From: Helcococcus massiliensis
GTDB lineage: Bacteria > Bacillota > Clostridia > Tissierellales > Peptoniphilaceae
NCBI RefSeq assembly: GCF_900258485.1
Contig: NZ_OGVE01000002.1
Coordinates: 124,001-188,000, forward strand
Direction of reading: 5' to 3'
DNA length: 64,000 nucleotides
Of this stretch, positions 54,661-62,471 are shown in pieces (positions within the stretch are counted from its first letter, which is position 1; every line of letters begins with the position of its first letter). The notes under the pieces are model-generated. The model ran no database searches and was not told the DNA's origin. It was given only the letters and a program-made list of their open reading frames with translations. A program made the translations under genes and the position numbers.

Positions 54661-54944
54661 TTTTTACCTTGATAAGTGGATTAAATTTGACATATACTAA
54701 TCTCACATAATCAATTTCAAGAATCTTCACACTTCAAAGTATTTGGATTTTTATAGAAAGATGACAAAATACCCCTCACTTTATATAGTGAAATTTGTCC
54801 TCTTTGGTAACCAGAATTTTTATTGTTTATTGTATTTTTGAGTTTTAATGATTAATTTGAACATAAAAAATGAGGACTTATGCACATAGGCATAAATCCT
54901 CTAATCTAAATTTTACTGTTTAAAGACTTTAAATCTTTCTTCCA
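54661..54944 (-). terminator. Intergenic region with ABC operon terminator
   Basis: Arms GAGGACTTATGC (54872-54883) and GCATAAATCCTC (54890-54901) form a near-perfect hairpin followed by a minus-strand T-run; this terminates the ABC operon. Closer to the recombinase, TCACT/AGTGA and GACAAA/TTTGTC (about 54764-54812) make a nested inverted repeat. It could be a control site for the SHOCT-like/recombinase genes. I see no gene here. Confidence 0.6.
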
Positions 54945-56681
54945 TCAATTATTTAATTTCCATGATTCTGCCTTAGCTTTTGCATTAATAAGATCAGAAT
55001 AAAGTCCATTATTTTTAATCAGTTCTTCATGATTTCCACGTTCTACTATTTCTCCATCTTTTAAGACTAAAATCTGGTCAGCATTTCTTATTGTCTTTAG
55101 TCTGTGGGCAATCATAATTACTGTCTTATTTTTTGTTAATGATTCTATTGCTTCTTTAAGCTTATCTTCATTTTCTGGGTCTATATTTGCAGTTGCTTCA
55201 TCAAAGATAATTATATCTGCATCTTTTAGCATGGCTCTAGCTATGGAAATTCTTTGTTTTTCTCCGCCAGATAGACTTGCTCCACCTTCTCCGATTATAG
55301 TGTCATATCCTTCTGGTAAAGCTTCTATAAATTCATGGCACCTTGCCTTCTTTGCAGCTTCAACTACTTCTTCTTGGCTTGCATTTTGTTTTCCAAATTT
55401 TATATTGTTTTCAATAGTGTCTTCGAAGAGATAGACGTCTTGAAATACCATGGAAATTGAGTTCATAAGATTTTCTATATTATAATCCTTAATATTTTTT
55501 CCACCTATTAAAATTTCGCCAGATTTTACATCCCAAAATCTTGCAATAAGATTACAAAATGTTGTCTTACCAGATCCAGATGGTCCAACAATAGCAGTCA
55601 TAGTATTTTCTTCTATCTCTGCTGATACATTTTTTAAAATTGGTCTATCATCATAGGAAAATGATACATTTTTAAAGACTATGTTGTGATTTTTTATTGG
55701 CTCTGTAATACTTCCTTCTTTCATATCTTCCATATCATTTACATAAGAATAAGAATCTATTGCATTCTCAACCATTCTTAGCATTGCAATAGCAGATCCA
55801 GATGTAATAAGTCCGTCAAATATTACAAAACTTGCTATAAGTATCATAATAGTATTGACTATTTGACCATTTTCAACAAAATATAATTTTATTGAAATAA
55901 ACAACATCAAACAAATTGTTATAGCTATTATGATTTTAGCTAATAAACTATATGGCATTATAGTTTTTTCTAAATCAAAAGAATATTCACTAGCACTATC
56001 TAAGCTCTTGTCAAGTTTCTTATTATTGTTTCCTCCAAGATTATATGATTTTATAATTTGCATTCCTTGCAATGTTGATAAGACTTCTTTGGTAAGTGAT
56101 ACCTGAATCTCATGAATCTTATCTGCATTTTTACTTGACCTTTTTTGCATACGAGCAATGATCATTAAAAATACAATAGAACCAACTATTGCTACAATAC
56201 CTACCTTATAAGAAAACAAAAATAAGGATAAGATAAAAACAATAGCATTAAGCATGCCACCGAAAACCATAATACACAAAGTTGGAACCCAAGTCTCTAC
56301 ATTATCTAAGTTAGTAGTCGCAATAGTTGTTAAATTTCCTAAACTTAAACTTGAGAAGAATCCCATGGGAACTTTTTTTATTTTTTCACCTAATTCAATT
56401 CTCTTGTGTCCAGCCATAAAATATCCAGCATGTGTTTGTTTGAGCATAGAGGAATTTTTTGAAATAATTACTCCAGCTATACTAATTAATAAAAATAAAC
56501 ATGATATTCCTATTGTTTTGAAACTTATATCCTTGTTTACTATCCCAAAAATCGCATAATAAATGGCTGCAAATTGTAGAGCATTAAAAATAGAACCGAA
56601 AAAATTAGCAAAGATTGATTTTTTTATATACACTTGTTCTTCAATAGAAAAATTCCATATTTTTTTAAAAACACTAAGCAT
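54945..56681 (-). CDS. ABC transporter, fused membrane and ATPase domains (second subunit)
   Basis: A 578-aa half-transporter. Six membrane helices (about 15-310) are followed by the ATPase domain: Walker A GPSGSGKTT (about 368-376), signature LSGGEKQR (about 470) and Walker B IIIFDEAT. Its start overlaps the end of the first ABC gene by 8 nt, so the two form a heterodimer. The class (exporter fold) includes multidrug exporters and also siderophore importers such as YbtPQ and IrtAB. The Fur-box-like site in the operon promoter makes an iron-linked role plausible. No substrate can be assigned from sequence. Confidence 0.9.
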   Translation of the reverse strand: MLSVFKKIWNFSIEEQVYIKKSIFANFFGSIFNALQFAAIYYAIFGIVNKDISFKTIGISCLFLLISIAGVIISKNSSMLKQTHAGYFMAGHKRIELGEKIKKVPMGFFSSLSLGNLTTIATTNLDNVETWVPTLCIMVFGGMLNAIVFILSLFLFSYKVGIVAIVGSIVFLMIIARMQKRSSKNADKIHEIQVSLTKEVLSTLQGMQIIKSYNLGGNNNKKLDKSLDSASEYSFDLEKTIMPYSLLAKIIIAITICLMLFISIKLYFVENGQIVNTIMILIASFVIFDGLITSGSAIAMLRMVENAIDSYSYVNDMEDMKEGSITEPIKNHNIVFKNVSFSYDDRPILKNVSAEIEENTMTAIVGPSGSGKTTFCNLIARFWDVKSGEILIGGKNIKDYNIENLMNSISMVFQDVYLFEDTIENNIKFGKQNASQEEVVEAAKKARCHEFIEALPEGYDTIIGEGGASLSGGEKQRISIARAMLKDADIIIFDEATANIDPENEDKLKEAIESLTKNKTVIMIAHRLKTIRNADQILVLKDGEIVERGNHEELIKNNGLYSDLINAKAKAESWKLNN

Positions 56682-58392
56682 TTTCTTCTCCTTTCAAGGC
56701 AGTTTCCCAAAGATCATGATAATCTTTTGATTCCTTCAAAAGCTCTTCATGACTTCCTTTACATGCAAGTTCTCCATTTTTAATTACAAATATATTATCT
56801 ACATCTGTTATTGTCTTTAAACGATGGGCAATTATAATTAGAGTTTTCCCTTTGACAAGCTCTGATATTGCATCTTGAATCAAGGCTTCATTTTCAGGAT
56901 CGATATAAGAGGTAGCCTCGTCTAAAATAACTATTGGAGCATTCTTTATCATAGCTCTTGCAATTGATATTCTTTGCCTTTCTCCTCCAGACAAATGTTT
57001 ACCAGCTTCTCCTACTCTTGTATCATATCCATCTGACAACTTCATTATAAAATCATGGCAGGCTGCTTTCTTACATACTTCAATTATTTCCTCATCACTG
57101 GCATTTTTATTTCCTATTCTGATGTTATCTTTAATTGACATATCAAAAAGAAAATTATCTTGTGCTACATAGGAAATAACAGTAGATAACTTTTCAAGGG
57201 ACATATCTTTAATATTTACATTTCCTATGCTTATAGAACCACTATCTACATCCCAAAATCCTGAAATTAGTTTTGCAATAGTCGACTTTCCCGAACCCGA
57301 TTCGCCTACTAAAGCATTCACACTTCCTTCTTCTATATTTATATTTATATTGTTTAGGACTTGCTTATCTTTTTCATAAGAAAAATCTACGTTTTTTATC
57401 TCTATATTATAATTTTTTATATCCAAATTTTCATTTTTATGAGATAATTCTCTCGCAGAAAGTATATTTTTAATCTCTTCGAAAATAGTTGACATTCTTC
57501 CAATATCATCTTCAAAAGTCATTACTCTCATAATATTTTGGATAGTCCCAAAAGAAAGGATTATCAATGTTAAAAATACACCACCATCTAGTGAACCATT
57601 CATACAGAAATATAAACCAAATGGTATAATTGTCAAAATACCAACTGGAGCAATAGACATACTTATCGCATAGTCTCTTGTATTTTCTCCCATCCAATCA
57701 TAATAGTAATTTGCCTTTTTATACACATTGTCCCTGTATTTTCTATAAGATTTTTCGCCTTGATTAAATGTTTTAATAACCTCTATTCCATTTATATATT
57801 CAACCACGGAATTATTCATATCTTGGCCAATTTTAACTGCTTGTGGAAACTTTACCTTCATTCTTTTCATCGGCCCTGTCATAAAAAATCCACCAATAAC
57901 TAATGGAATTAAAGATATTAAACTTAGTCTATAATCTAAAATTAACATGTAAACAAATAATATTATAGGTCCGACTAAATTAGCTGTCATCTCAGGTATC
58001 ATATGAGCCAATGTTGTTTCAGTATTATCGACTTGATTTACAATTATGTCTTTTAACTTACCAGTAGATTCATTCAATATATCTCCTAATGGCATATTAA
58101 ATAATTTTTCCATAAGGCTTTTTCTTATATCTCGTATTATTTTATAGGCTGTTTTATGAGAAATCATTGTTGACAAAAACATAAACACTTCTTTGATTAT
58201 AAGACATAAAAGTATAAAGAAAATTTTATTTATATAGTAATAAAAATCTTGGCTACCATCAATTAATGATATAATCATCTTACTTAGAATAATATATACA
58301 AAAAGATTTGAAATTACTCCAAGTATTGCAAACAAGACAGAAATAAAATATGGTGCTTTATTTCTCTTAATGTAATTTTTTAATAGATCCAT
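56674..58392 (-). CDS. ABC transporter, fused membrane and ATPase domains (first subunit)
   Basis: The start is placed at the ATG at 58392, which has AAAGGAG at a good distance; an earlier in-frame ATG overlaps the TetR gene end. The 572-aa product has six membrane helices (about 10-310). Its ATPase domain has Walker A GESGSGKST, signature LSGGERQR and Walker B IVILDEATSYIDPEN. It pairs with the next gene. Both subunits keep complete catalytic motifs, so both nucleotide sites may be active. It is cargo of the mobile element and is cotranscribed with tetR, 4 bp upstream. Confidence 0.88.
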   Translation of the reverse strand: MDLLKNYIKRNKAPYFISVLFAILGVISNLFVYIILSKMIISLIDGSQDFYYYINKIFFILLCLIIKEVFMFLSTMISHKTAYKIIRDIRKSLMEKLFNMPLGDILNESTGKLKDIIVNQVDNTETTLAHMIPEMTANLVGPIILFVYMLILDYRLSLISLIPLVIGGFFMTGPMKRMKVKFPQAVKIGQDMNNSVVEYINGIEVIKTFNQGEKSYRKYRDNVYKKANYYYDWMGENTRDYAISMSIAPVGILTIIPFGLYFCMNGSLDGGVFLTLIILSFGTIQNIMRVMTFEDDIGRMSTIFEEIKNILSARELSHKNENLDIKNYNIEIKNVDFSYEKDKQVLNNININIEEGSVNALVGESGSGKSTIAKLISGFWDVDSGSISIGNVNIKDMSLEKLSTVISYVAQDNFLFDMSIKDNIRIGNKNASDEEIIEVCKKAACHDFIMKLSDGYDTRVGEAGKHLSGGERQRISIARAMIKNAPIVILDEATSYIDPENEALIQDAISELVKGKTLIIIAHRLKTITDVDNIFVIKNGELACKGSHEELLKESKDYHDLWETALKGEENA

Positions 58393-58396
58393 AAAT

Positions 58397-58993
58397 TTAA
58401 CTCCTTTCATCATCTTTTTTCATTACATTTGTAAAATAAGTCTCTATCATTTCAGTTAGATATATCTTATTTTTTGTAAAATTCTCACGTGCATTCAAAA
58501 TTTCGCAAGCCATCAATCCAGAATTTATAATATTAATCATAAATTCAAATGTATCATCAGAAGGTAACTCATTAAACAAAGTAGAAAACAATTCTTTAAA
58601 TACTTGTATGGACTCTTTTTTTATTTTCACATATAGTTCTCTCAGATCATCATTTTCTTTTAACTCACATAAAAACATAACATAAAGCTTTACATAATCG
58701 CTATCCGCAAGTATCTTGTCTATAATCATTCTTGAAAACAATTGTGGACTTAATATTAATCCTTCATCGTAACTTGATTTTTGAACAATATCTTTTCTAT
58801 TTAAATTACCTTCCATAATAATGTCGTATAAGATTTCATGCGTAGAACCATAATGATGATACAAACCACCTCTAGAAAGCCCAGTAGCTTCCATAATGTC
58901 ATTCATAACTGTATTTCTAAACCCTTTGTCCAAAAATACTTTCATAGCCGCTTGTCTAATCTGCTTTTTTCTTTCATCAGCTTCCATTTTCAT
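58397..58993 (-). CDS. TetR-family transcriptional regulator
   Basis: The start is set at the ATG at 58993 (GGAGG 11 nt upstream); a TTG at 59011 is in frame but lacks a ribosome site. The 198-aa protein has a TetR helix-turn-helix (MNDIMEATGLSRGGLYHHYG, about 30-49) and a helical ligand-binding domain. It is first in the operon with the two ABC genes. A 7-bp dyad just downstream of the promoter -10 (59012-59029) is the likely operator, so the protein probably represses its own operon until a transported compound binds. Confidence 0.88.
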   Translation of the reverse strand: MKMEADERKKQIRQAAMKVFLDKGFRNTVMNDIMEATGLSRGGLYHHYGSTHEILYDIIMEGNLNRKDIVQKSSYDEGLILSPQLFSRMIIDKILADSDYVKLYVMFLCELKENDDLRELYVKIKKESIQVFKELFSTLFNELPSDDTFEFMINIINSGLMACEILNARENFTKNKIYLTEMIETYFTNVMKKDDERS

Positions 58994-59011
58994 TTCATAA
59001 ATAACCTCCAA

Positions 59012-59029
59012 ACCGACACTCTTGTCGGT
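59012..59029. promoter_or_regulatory. TetR operator dyad
   Basis: ACCGACA and TGTCGGT are perfect 7-bp arms with a 4-bp centre. The dyad sits immediately downstream of the -10, over the expected transcription start. Confidence 0.7.
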
Positions 59030-59032
59030 ATT

Positions 59033-59061
59033 ATTGTATCAGCACTGATAATCATTGTCAA
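59033..59061 (-). promoter_or_regulatory. tetR-ABC promoter with Fur-box-like site
   Basis: On the minus strand, -35 TTGACA (59056-59061), 17 bp, -10 TACAAT (59033-59038). Overlapping the -35 and spacer, the plus strand reads TGATAATCATTGTCA at 59046-59060. It matches the 7-1-7 Fur consensus TGATAATnATTATCA at 13 of 14 fixed positions. Iron-loaded Fur bound here would block the promoter. Confidence 0.65.
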
Positions 59062-59102
59062 TAGCTTCGCTTATACTTCTTTATTAATTTATTTAAATGC
59101 GG

Positions 59103-59262
59103 TATAATTAATAAAACTGAATAAACGCTTAACGCTTATAACTTTAATAGCAAGCACAGTAAGTGTACGGACACTTACGAAAAAATTAATGGAGCAGCCC
59201 TTTACGGAATGCTCCATTTTTTTAATTTTTACCTTGTTAGGGAGAACCCTAAGACCCCGAAA
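59103..59262 (+). promoter_or_regulatory. mob leader with hairpins and oriT-like site
   Basis: A TATAAT at 59103-59108 is followed by three inverted repeats. GTAAGTGT/ACACTTAC lies at 59159-59178. ATGGAGCA/TGCTCCAT is at 59189-59217 with a T-run, like an attenuator. TTAGGG-AGAA-CCCTAA is at 59237-59252, followed by GACCCC. The last, next to mobC, has the small-hairpin form of many relaxase nick regions. The whole stretch is non-coding. Confidence 0.55.
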
Positions 59263-59285
59263 TATATTTTATAAAGGAGAATAAA

Positions 59286-59642
59286 ATGGCAAATAGATTT
59301 AGAAATGAAAGAATAGAAATAAAACTAACTAAAGAAGAAAAAGAAGTTTTTGAAAAGAAAATGAAACTTGCTAATTGCAAAACAATGTCCCATTTTCTTA
59401 GAAAATGTGTATTAGAAAAAGAGATTTATGTTGTAGATTTAGAGCCATTTAGAAACCTACAATGGCTACTTTCGAATGCAACAAATAACATAAACCAGAT
59501 TGCAAAAACAACTAATACAACTGGTGTTATTTACAAAAATGAAATTGAATCAATGAATAAGCAAATAGAAAATTTATCAAGAGAAATATGGCAGATTCAT
59601 TCCCTACTTCTTAATAAATCAAAAGAAAGTTCTGGTGATTAG
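59286..59642 (+). CDS. mobC: MobC-like mobilization protein
   Basis: A 118-aa basic DNA-binding relaxosome protein. The N-terminus (RNERIEIKLTKEEKEVFEKK) has the ribbon-helix-helix pattern. The C-terminal half shows the MobC signature NLQWLLSNATNNINQIAK (about 58-75), followed by a coiled-coil helix. In mobilizable plasmids and elements it opens oriT DNA for the relaxase. AAGGAG precedes the start. The relaxase gene that should follow begins at 59644, overlapping by one base step, but is cut short. Confidence 0.88.
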   Translation: MANRFRNERIEIKLTKEEKEVFEKKMKLANCKTMSHFLRKCVLEKEIYVVDLEPFRNLQWLLSNATNNINQIAKTTNTTGVIYKNEIESMNKQIENLSREIWQIHSLLLNKSKESSGD

Positions 59643-59643
59643 T

Positions 59644-59724
59644 ATGGCAATTACAAAAATACCTCATATCAGTAGGGATGATACACAAACTCTTTACACT
59701 ATCAATTTGACAATACTTCCATAA
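59644..59724 (+). pseudogene. Relaxase start, truncated
   Basis: Right after mobC an ATG opens MAITKIPHIS, a typical MobA/relaxase N-terminus (MAITKI.HI). The frame then runs through unrelated residues to a TAA at 59722-59724. No relaxase body (tyrosine motif, HxH motif) follows. The deletion point seems to lie around 59670-59710, and an 18-bp duplication sits at the scar. Confidence 0.65.
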
Positions 59725-59744
59725 AAGACAATACTTCCATAAAA
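59709..59744. repeat. 18-bp perfect tandem duplication
   Basis: GACAATACTTCCATAAAA occurs twice back to back (59709-59726, 59727-59744) at the end of the truncated relaxase. It may mark a deletion or repair scar. Confidence 0.8.
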
Positions 59745-59778
59745 GAAGATACAAGACCTTTTAGTCTTATGTATCTTC
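59745..59778 (-). terminator. Terminator of the HEPN gene
   Basis: GAAGATAC and GTATCTTC arms with inner AAGAC/GTCTT, 17 bp after the minus-strand stop at 59795. It can act on both strands. Confidence 0.6.
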
Positions 59779-59794
59779 TCTTAAATTTATTATA

Positions 59795-61063
59795 CTATAA
59801 TTCACTCGCTGATTTTATAATAATCTCTTCTGATATCACTTTAAGTAATGGTATTTCCTTTAATAAGGCTTTAGAATCTTTAAAAGGTTTATAAATTCCT
59901 CTTTCATTCGATCTAACTTTATTAGACTTGCTGTGAACAAGTGAATTTCTAGTTTTATATACTCTATTAGCCAACTTCTTAAATATATGTTTTTTGTCTC
60001 CTATTAAATCTATTGCATCTCCATTTGAAAAATTAACCTTATTGTTTTTATAGTATTCTATAATATCTTTATCAATTTCATTCAATTTTTCTATTATCTT
60101 TTCAATATCTATATACTTTCTTAATGTTAATTCCAGTGCTTCCAATTCACTTCCTACTGTACTTTCAGTTCTCTTTTTATTAATTAAATCTACAAGTTTC
60201 ATTATATCTTTTTTTCTTTTTGTAGAAAATCCCGGATCTAACAATATTTCCTTAACATTATTAACAACACCTTCTTTATATATTTCTTCATAAAAATATT
60301 CCATAATATGATAAAATCCTATGAATTGTACAAACGGATCTTCTGAAGAGACCGCCATATGGTACTGTTCTGTTAAATCTTGTTTATATAATAATCTTGG
60401 TGCATCTAACTCTTCACTTTTGTAAGAGCTATTTTTATTCCTATACCTAATATTTAATAATTCATCTAAGCTATTCATAATCCTGAAGGAATATCCATAA
60501 TTATAGCAAAAGTTAAATAAAAACGAATTAATATAATCATTAAGTTTATTTTTATCAATATCTTTATTATATGAAACAATTAATGAATAAGGATTTCTAA
60601 AACAAACTCTTAATAAATTAAAAAAATTTTCACCTTCATCTTCTCGCAATCTAGGAGGAAAAATCATAAAAGTTCTTTTTAAACTTTCCAAGTCTATTTC
60701 TTTAATAATGTTCCATACCATTACATCTGATATTTCTTGAAATTTATATTCTATATTATTCATGGAATCTTTAATATTAGTAGATATTATTCGTTCCTCA
60801 AATTTATATGGCAAAAGTCTTCGAATCATTTTATTTGTTTGATAAATAATAACTTCATAACTATTATTATTTGATACTGTAAATTGTGACAAATCCGATT
60901 TCATTGCATCATTACTAATATTATTATAGTCAGATTTACTAAATTCAAAACTTTTTTCACCCACAATATAACTAATACTATCTTCGCTATAATCTATATT
61001 AAATTCTTTATTAAATCTTCTCAATATAAATTTTACTTTATCAATAAATTCATCCCATTCCAT
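59795..61063 (-). CDS. HEPN-domain protein, candidate anti-phage effector
   Basis: A 422-aa soluble protein I cannot place in a named family. The N-terminal part (about 1-215) is mixed alpha/beta with no recognised motif. The C-terminal part (about 230-400) is all helical and ends in RNSLVH (R372 to H377), the Rx4H signature of HEPN ribonucleases, within KTRNSLVHSKSNK. Such proteins are common in defence islands (for example ApeA and Abi-type proteins), where the HEPN domain cuts RNA and stops phage growth. The setting agrees: mobile element cargo next to an AbiEi gene. It is monocistronic, with its own terminator. The start has GGAG upstream. Confidence 0.6.
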   Translation of the reverse strand: MEWDEFIDKVKFILRRFNKEFNIDYSEDSISYIVGEKSFEFSKSDYNNISNDAMKSDLSQFTVSNNNSYEVIIYQTNKMIRRLLPYKFEERIISTNIKDSMNNIEYKFQEISDVMVWNIIKEIDLESLKRTFMIFPPRLREDEGENFFNLLRVCFRNPYSLIVSYNKDIDKNKLNDYINSFLFNFCYNYGYSFRIMNSLDELLNIRYRNKNSSYKSEELDAPRLLYKQDLTEQYHMAVSSEDPFVQFIGFYHIMEYFYEEIYKEGVVNNVKEILLDPGFSTKRKKDIMKLVDLINKKRTESTVGSELEALELTLRKYIDIEKIIEKLNEIDKDIIEYYKNNKVNFSNGDAIDLIGDKKHIFKKLANRVYKTRNSLVHSKSNKVRSNERGIYKPFKDSKALLKEIPLLKVISEEIIIKSASEL

Positions 61064-61366
61064 ATTTACTCTTCTCCTTTAAAATTTGTATATTTTTATA
61101 ATGTTGAATTTTTATTGCTTCTTCGTCCTTGATATTAGAATCATCTTACTTTATATAAGTTGAAACCACTTCTTTTATCTAGTTTTTTAGTCACTTATAA
61201 AATTTTTTCTTTGCGGACTTTCCTTGTGTAATATATGATAGCTCCATTTTCAAACTCTTTGGTTTTTTCTGCTAATTTAATGCATCTACTGCAAACGTTA
61301 TAATGTTAATTCTTTTATGTGTCTCAATAAGATTTTGTTCATCTCCTTCAATACAACCTTTGAAAA
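61064..61366. other. Intergenic region without a clear gene
   Basis: This 303-bp AT-rich gap lies downstream of AbiEi, where the toxin gene abiEii would be expected. Only short open frames are present (for example a 14-codon minus-strand ORF starting MNKILLRHIKE, and a fragment reading FENGAIIYYTRKVRKEKIL). None has the nucleotidyltransferase motifs of AbiEii. It looks like decayed coding DNA. Confidence 0.5.
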
Positions 61367-61960
61367 TTAAATCTTCGATAATACCTCCATGTATTTTCTA
61401 ATTTCATCTTCTATTTTAAATAGTCTACTGTATTTTATGAGTCGTCTTAGATTTTTATTTGATGATTTAAAGTATCTTTTTATGGCTTCTGTAAAAATTT
61501 GCTTATCTATTCTTTCTCTATCGATTATGATATCGCAAATTGTTCGATCAATATCGTAAACTGGTATAACATTGCCTTGGGGTGATTTTATTTCTGTCTT
61601 TCCAATTTCATATAAGTCTTTTTTTACATAGTGAACTTGTAGATCTTCGTACCTCTTTTTGATATGGCTGGCATTGTAGCCTTGGGGTACAGATATATGA
61701 AATACATTTGGAGTCCTATCTGATAGATCGTAGAGGTATAGAGCTGTTTGATGGGAAAATATAATTCGGTTACTATTGGATGATATTAAAACAAAATCGT
61801 CTATTACTTTTCCTTTTAATTGATATAGTCCCGGTCTTAATCTTTCTAATTGTCCATTTTTTGTTAATTCTGATAGATTATGCCTAGTATATCCAAGTTC
61901 TTCTGCTTCTTTGTTGGTGATTACTAAATTTTCTTGTATATATTCTTTAAGTGTATTCAT
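61367..61960 (-). CDS. AbiEi-type antitoxin/regulator, orphan
   Basis: A 197-aa protein. It has an N-terminal winged helix (LVITNKEAEELGYTRHNLSE, about 12-31, then LERLRPGLYQL) and a C-terminal AbiEi domain (FSHQTALYLYDLSDRTP, VYDIDRTICDIIID, RYFKS). AbiEi is the antitoxin and repressor of the type IV AbiE system. Its toxin AbiEii, usually encoded in an overlapping downstream gene, is not found. The protein may be a remnant, or may regulate other element genes. The ribosome site region contains GAGGAGG. Confidence 0.85.
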   Translation of the reverse strand: MNTLKEYIQENLVITNKEAEELGYTRHNLSELTKNGQLERLRPGLYQLKGKVIDDFVLISSNSNRIIFSHQTALYLYDLSDRTPNVFHISVPQGYNASHIKKRYEDLQVHYVKKDLYEIGKTEIKSPQGNVIPVYDIDRTICDIIIDRERIDKQIFTEAIKRYFKSSNKNLRRLIKYSRLFKIEDEIRKYMEVLSKI

Positions 61961-62309
61961 AGTCCGCCTCCTCTCGTTTACGCTTTTATTATATATTATA
62001 AAAGCGAATATGTAAAGTTGGCTTGTGAATTTTTAATATTTTGAAAAGGATGTAACGAATCCTTAATCCTTTTCTAAAATTATTCTTTCTTAACTCAATA
62101 TTACTAATATTATTATAGTTACTCTCCGATATTCGGAGTTCTTGAATTCCGATTTTCGGAAGTCTGGACTTCTGCTTTTCGGAAATTAGATTTTGTATTA
62201 TTCGTAATATTTAAAATTTATATGTACCAACTTTTTAGAAAAAAAGAGCAGCCTTATAAGCTACTCTTGTAGAAAGTACAAAATGAGTTATTATATTTTT
62301 TGTGTTTCC
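61961..62309. other. Right-end non-coding region with hairpin cluster
   Basis: No gene is seen. Three short dyads follow one another: CTCCGA-TAT-TCGGAG (62124-62138), TTCCGA-TTT-TCGGAA (62147-62161) and GAAGTC-TG-GACTTC (62159-62172). The last two overlap, so they cannot form together. TTTTCGGAA repeats at 62176-62184. Further on, AGAGCAGC and GCTACTCT (about 62249-62271) form an imperfect hairpin. The cluster may be a protein-binding array or a replication or regulation site. Confidence 0.5.
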
Positions 62310-62468
62310 TCATACTAGTCTCAAAACTACTCTTACATCCATGTAGTTTTTTTGAGTCTTTTTTACATATCCTTCTTCATCTTTATCGAAGACAAAATGC
62401 TTATAAAACTGCTTAAAATGCAGGATTTCTAAATTTACGTCTTTTGTATCAACGCTATGGTCTCCACA
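62310..62468 (-). pseudogene. Detached 3' end of the serine recombinase gene
   Basis: Fifty-two codons and a stop, read from the element edge inwards: CGDHSVDTKDVNLEILHF... ending VRVVLRLV. The codon phase at the shared TGT (ACA on this strand) is the same as that of the recombinase at 52697-52699. Closing the element into a circle makes one continuous frame KDNT-CGDH. There is no start codon of its own inside the element. Integration therefore separates these codons from their gene by 9 kb. Confidence 0.75.
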
Positions 62469-62471
62469 TGT
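62469..62471. other. attR core (right junction of the integrated element)
   Basis: TGT shared with 52697-52699. To the right the ZIP frame resumes as GTA GAA TAT, completing the Val codon begun at the left junction. Confidence 0.8.

Larger units (their letters stand above)
52700..62471. mobile_element. Integrated mobilizable element in a ZIP gene, 9772 bp
   Basis: The boundaries follow from restoring the interrupted ZIP frame exactly. Contents from left to right are a large serine recombinase (interrupted), a 45-aa partner ORF, an ABC pair with a TetR regulator, oriT-like hairpins, mobC, a truncated relaxase start, a HEPN protein, an AbiEi antitoxin and the detached recombinase 3' end. The set of serine recombinase, MobC and defence genes fits an integrative mobilizable element of the Tn4451 general type. 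A stop codon in the recombinase and the lost relaxase suggest that this copy is decaying. Confidence 0.88.

Noticed and set aside
54945-58392. Assignment of the ABC pair as an antibiotic resistance exporter
   Set aside because: Mobile location and TetR control would fit, but no motif ties the proteins to a known resistance pair, and the Fur-like box argues for another role. Left as substrate unknown.
61064-61366. AbiEii toxin gene
   Set aside because: Both strands were read. No frame of useful length and no nucleotidyltransferase motif is present.
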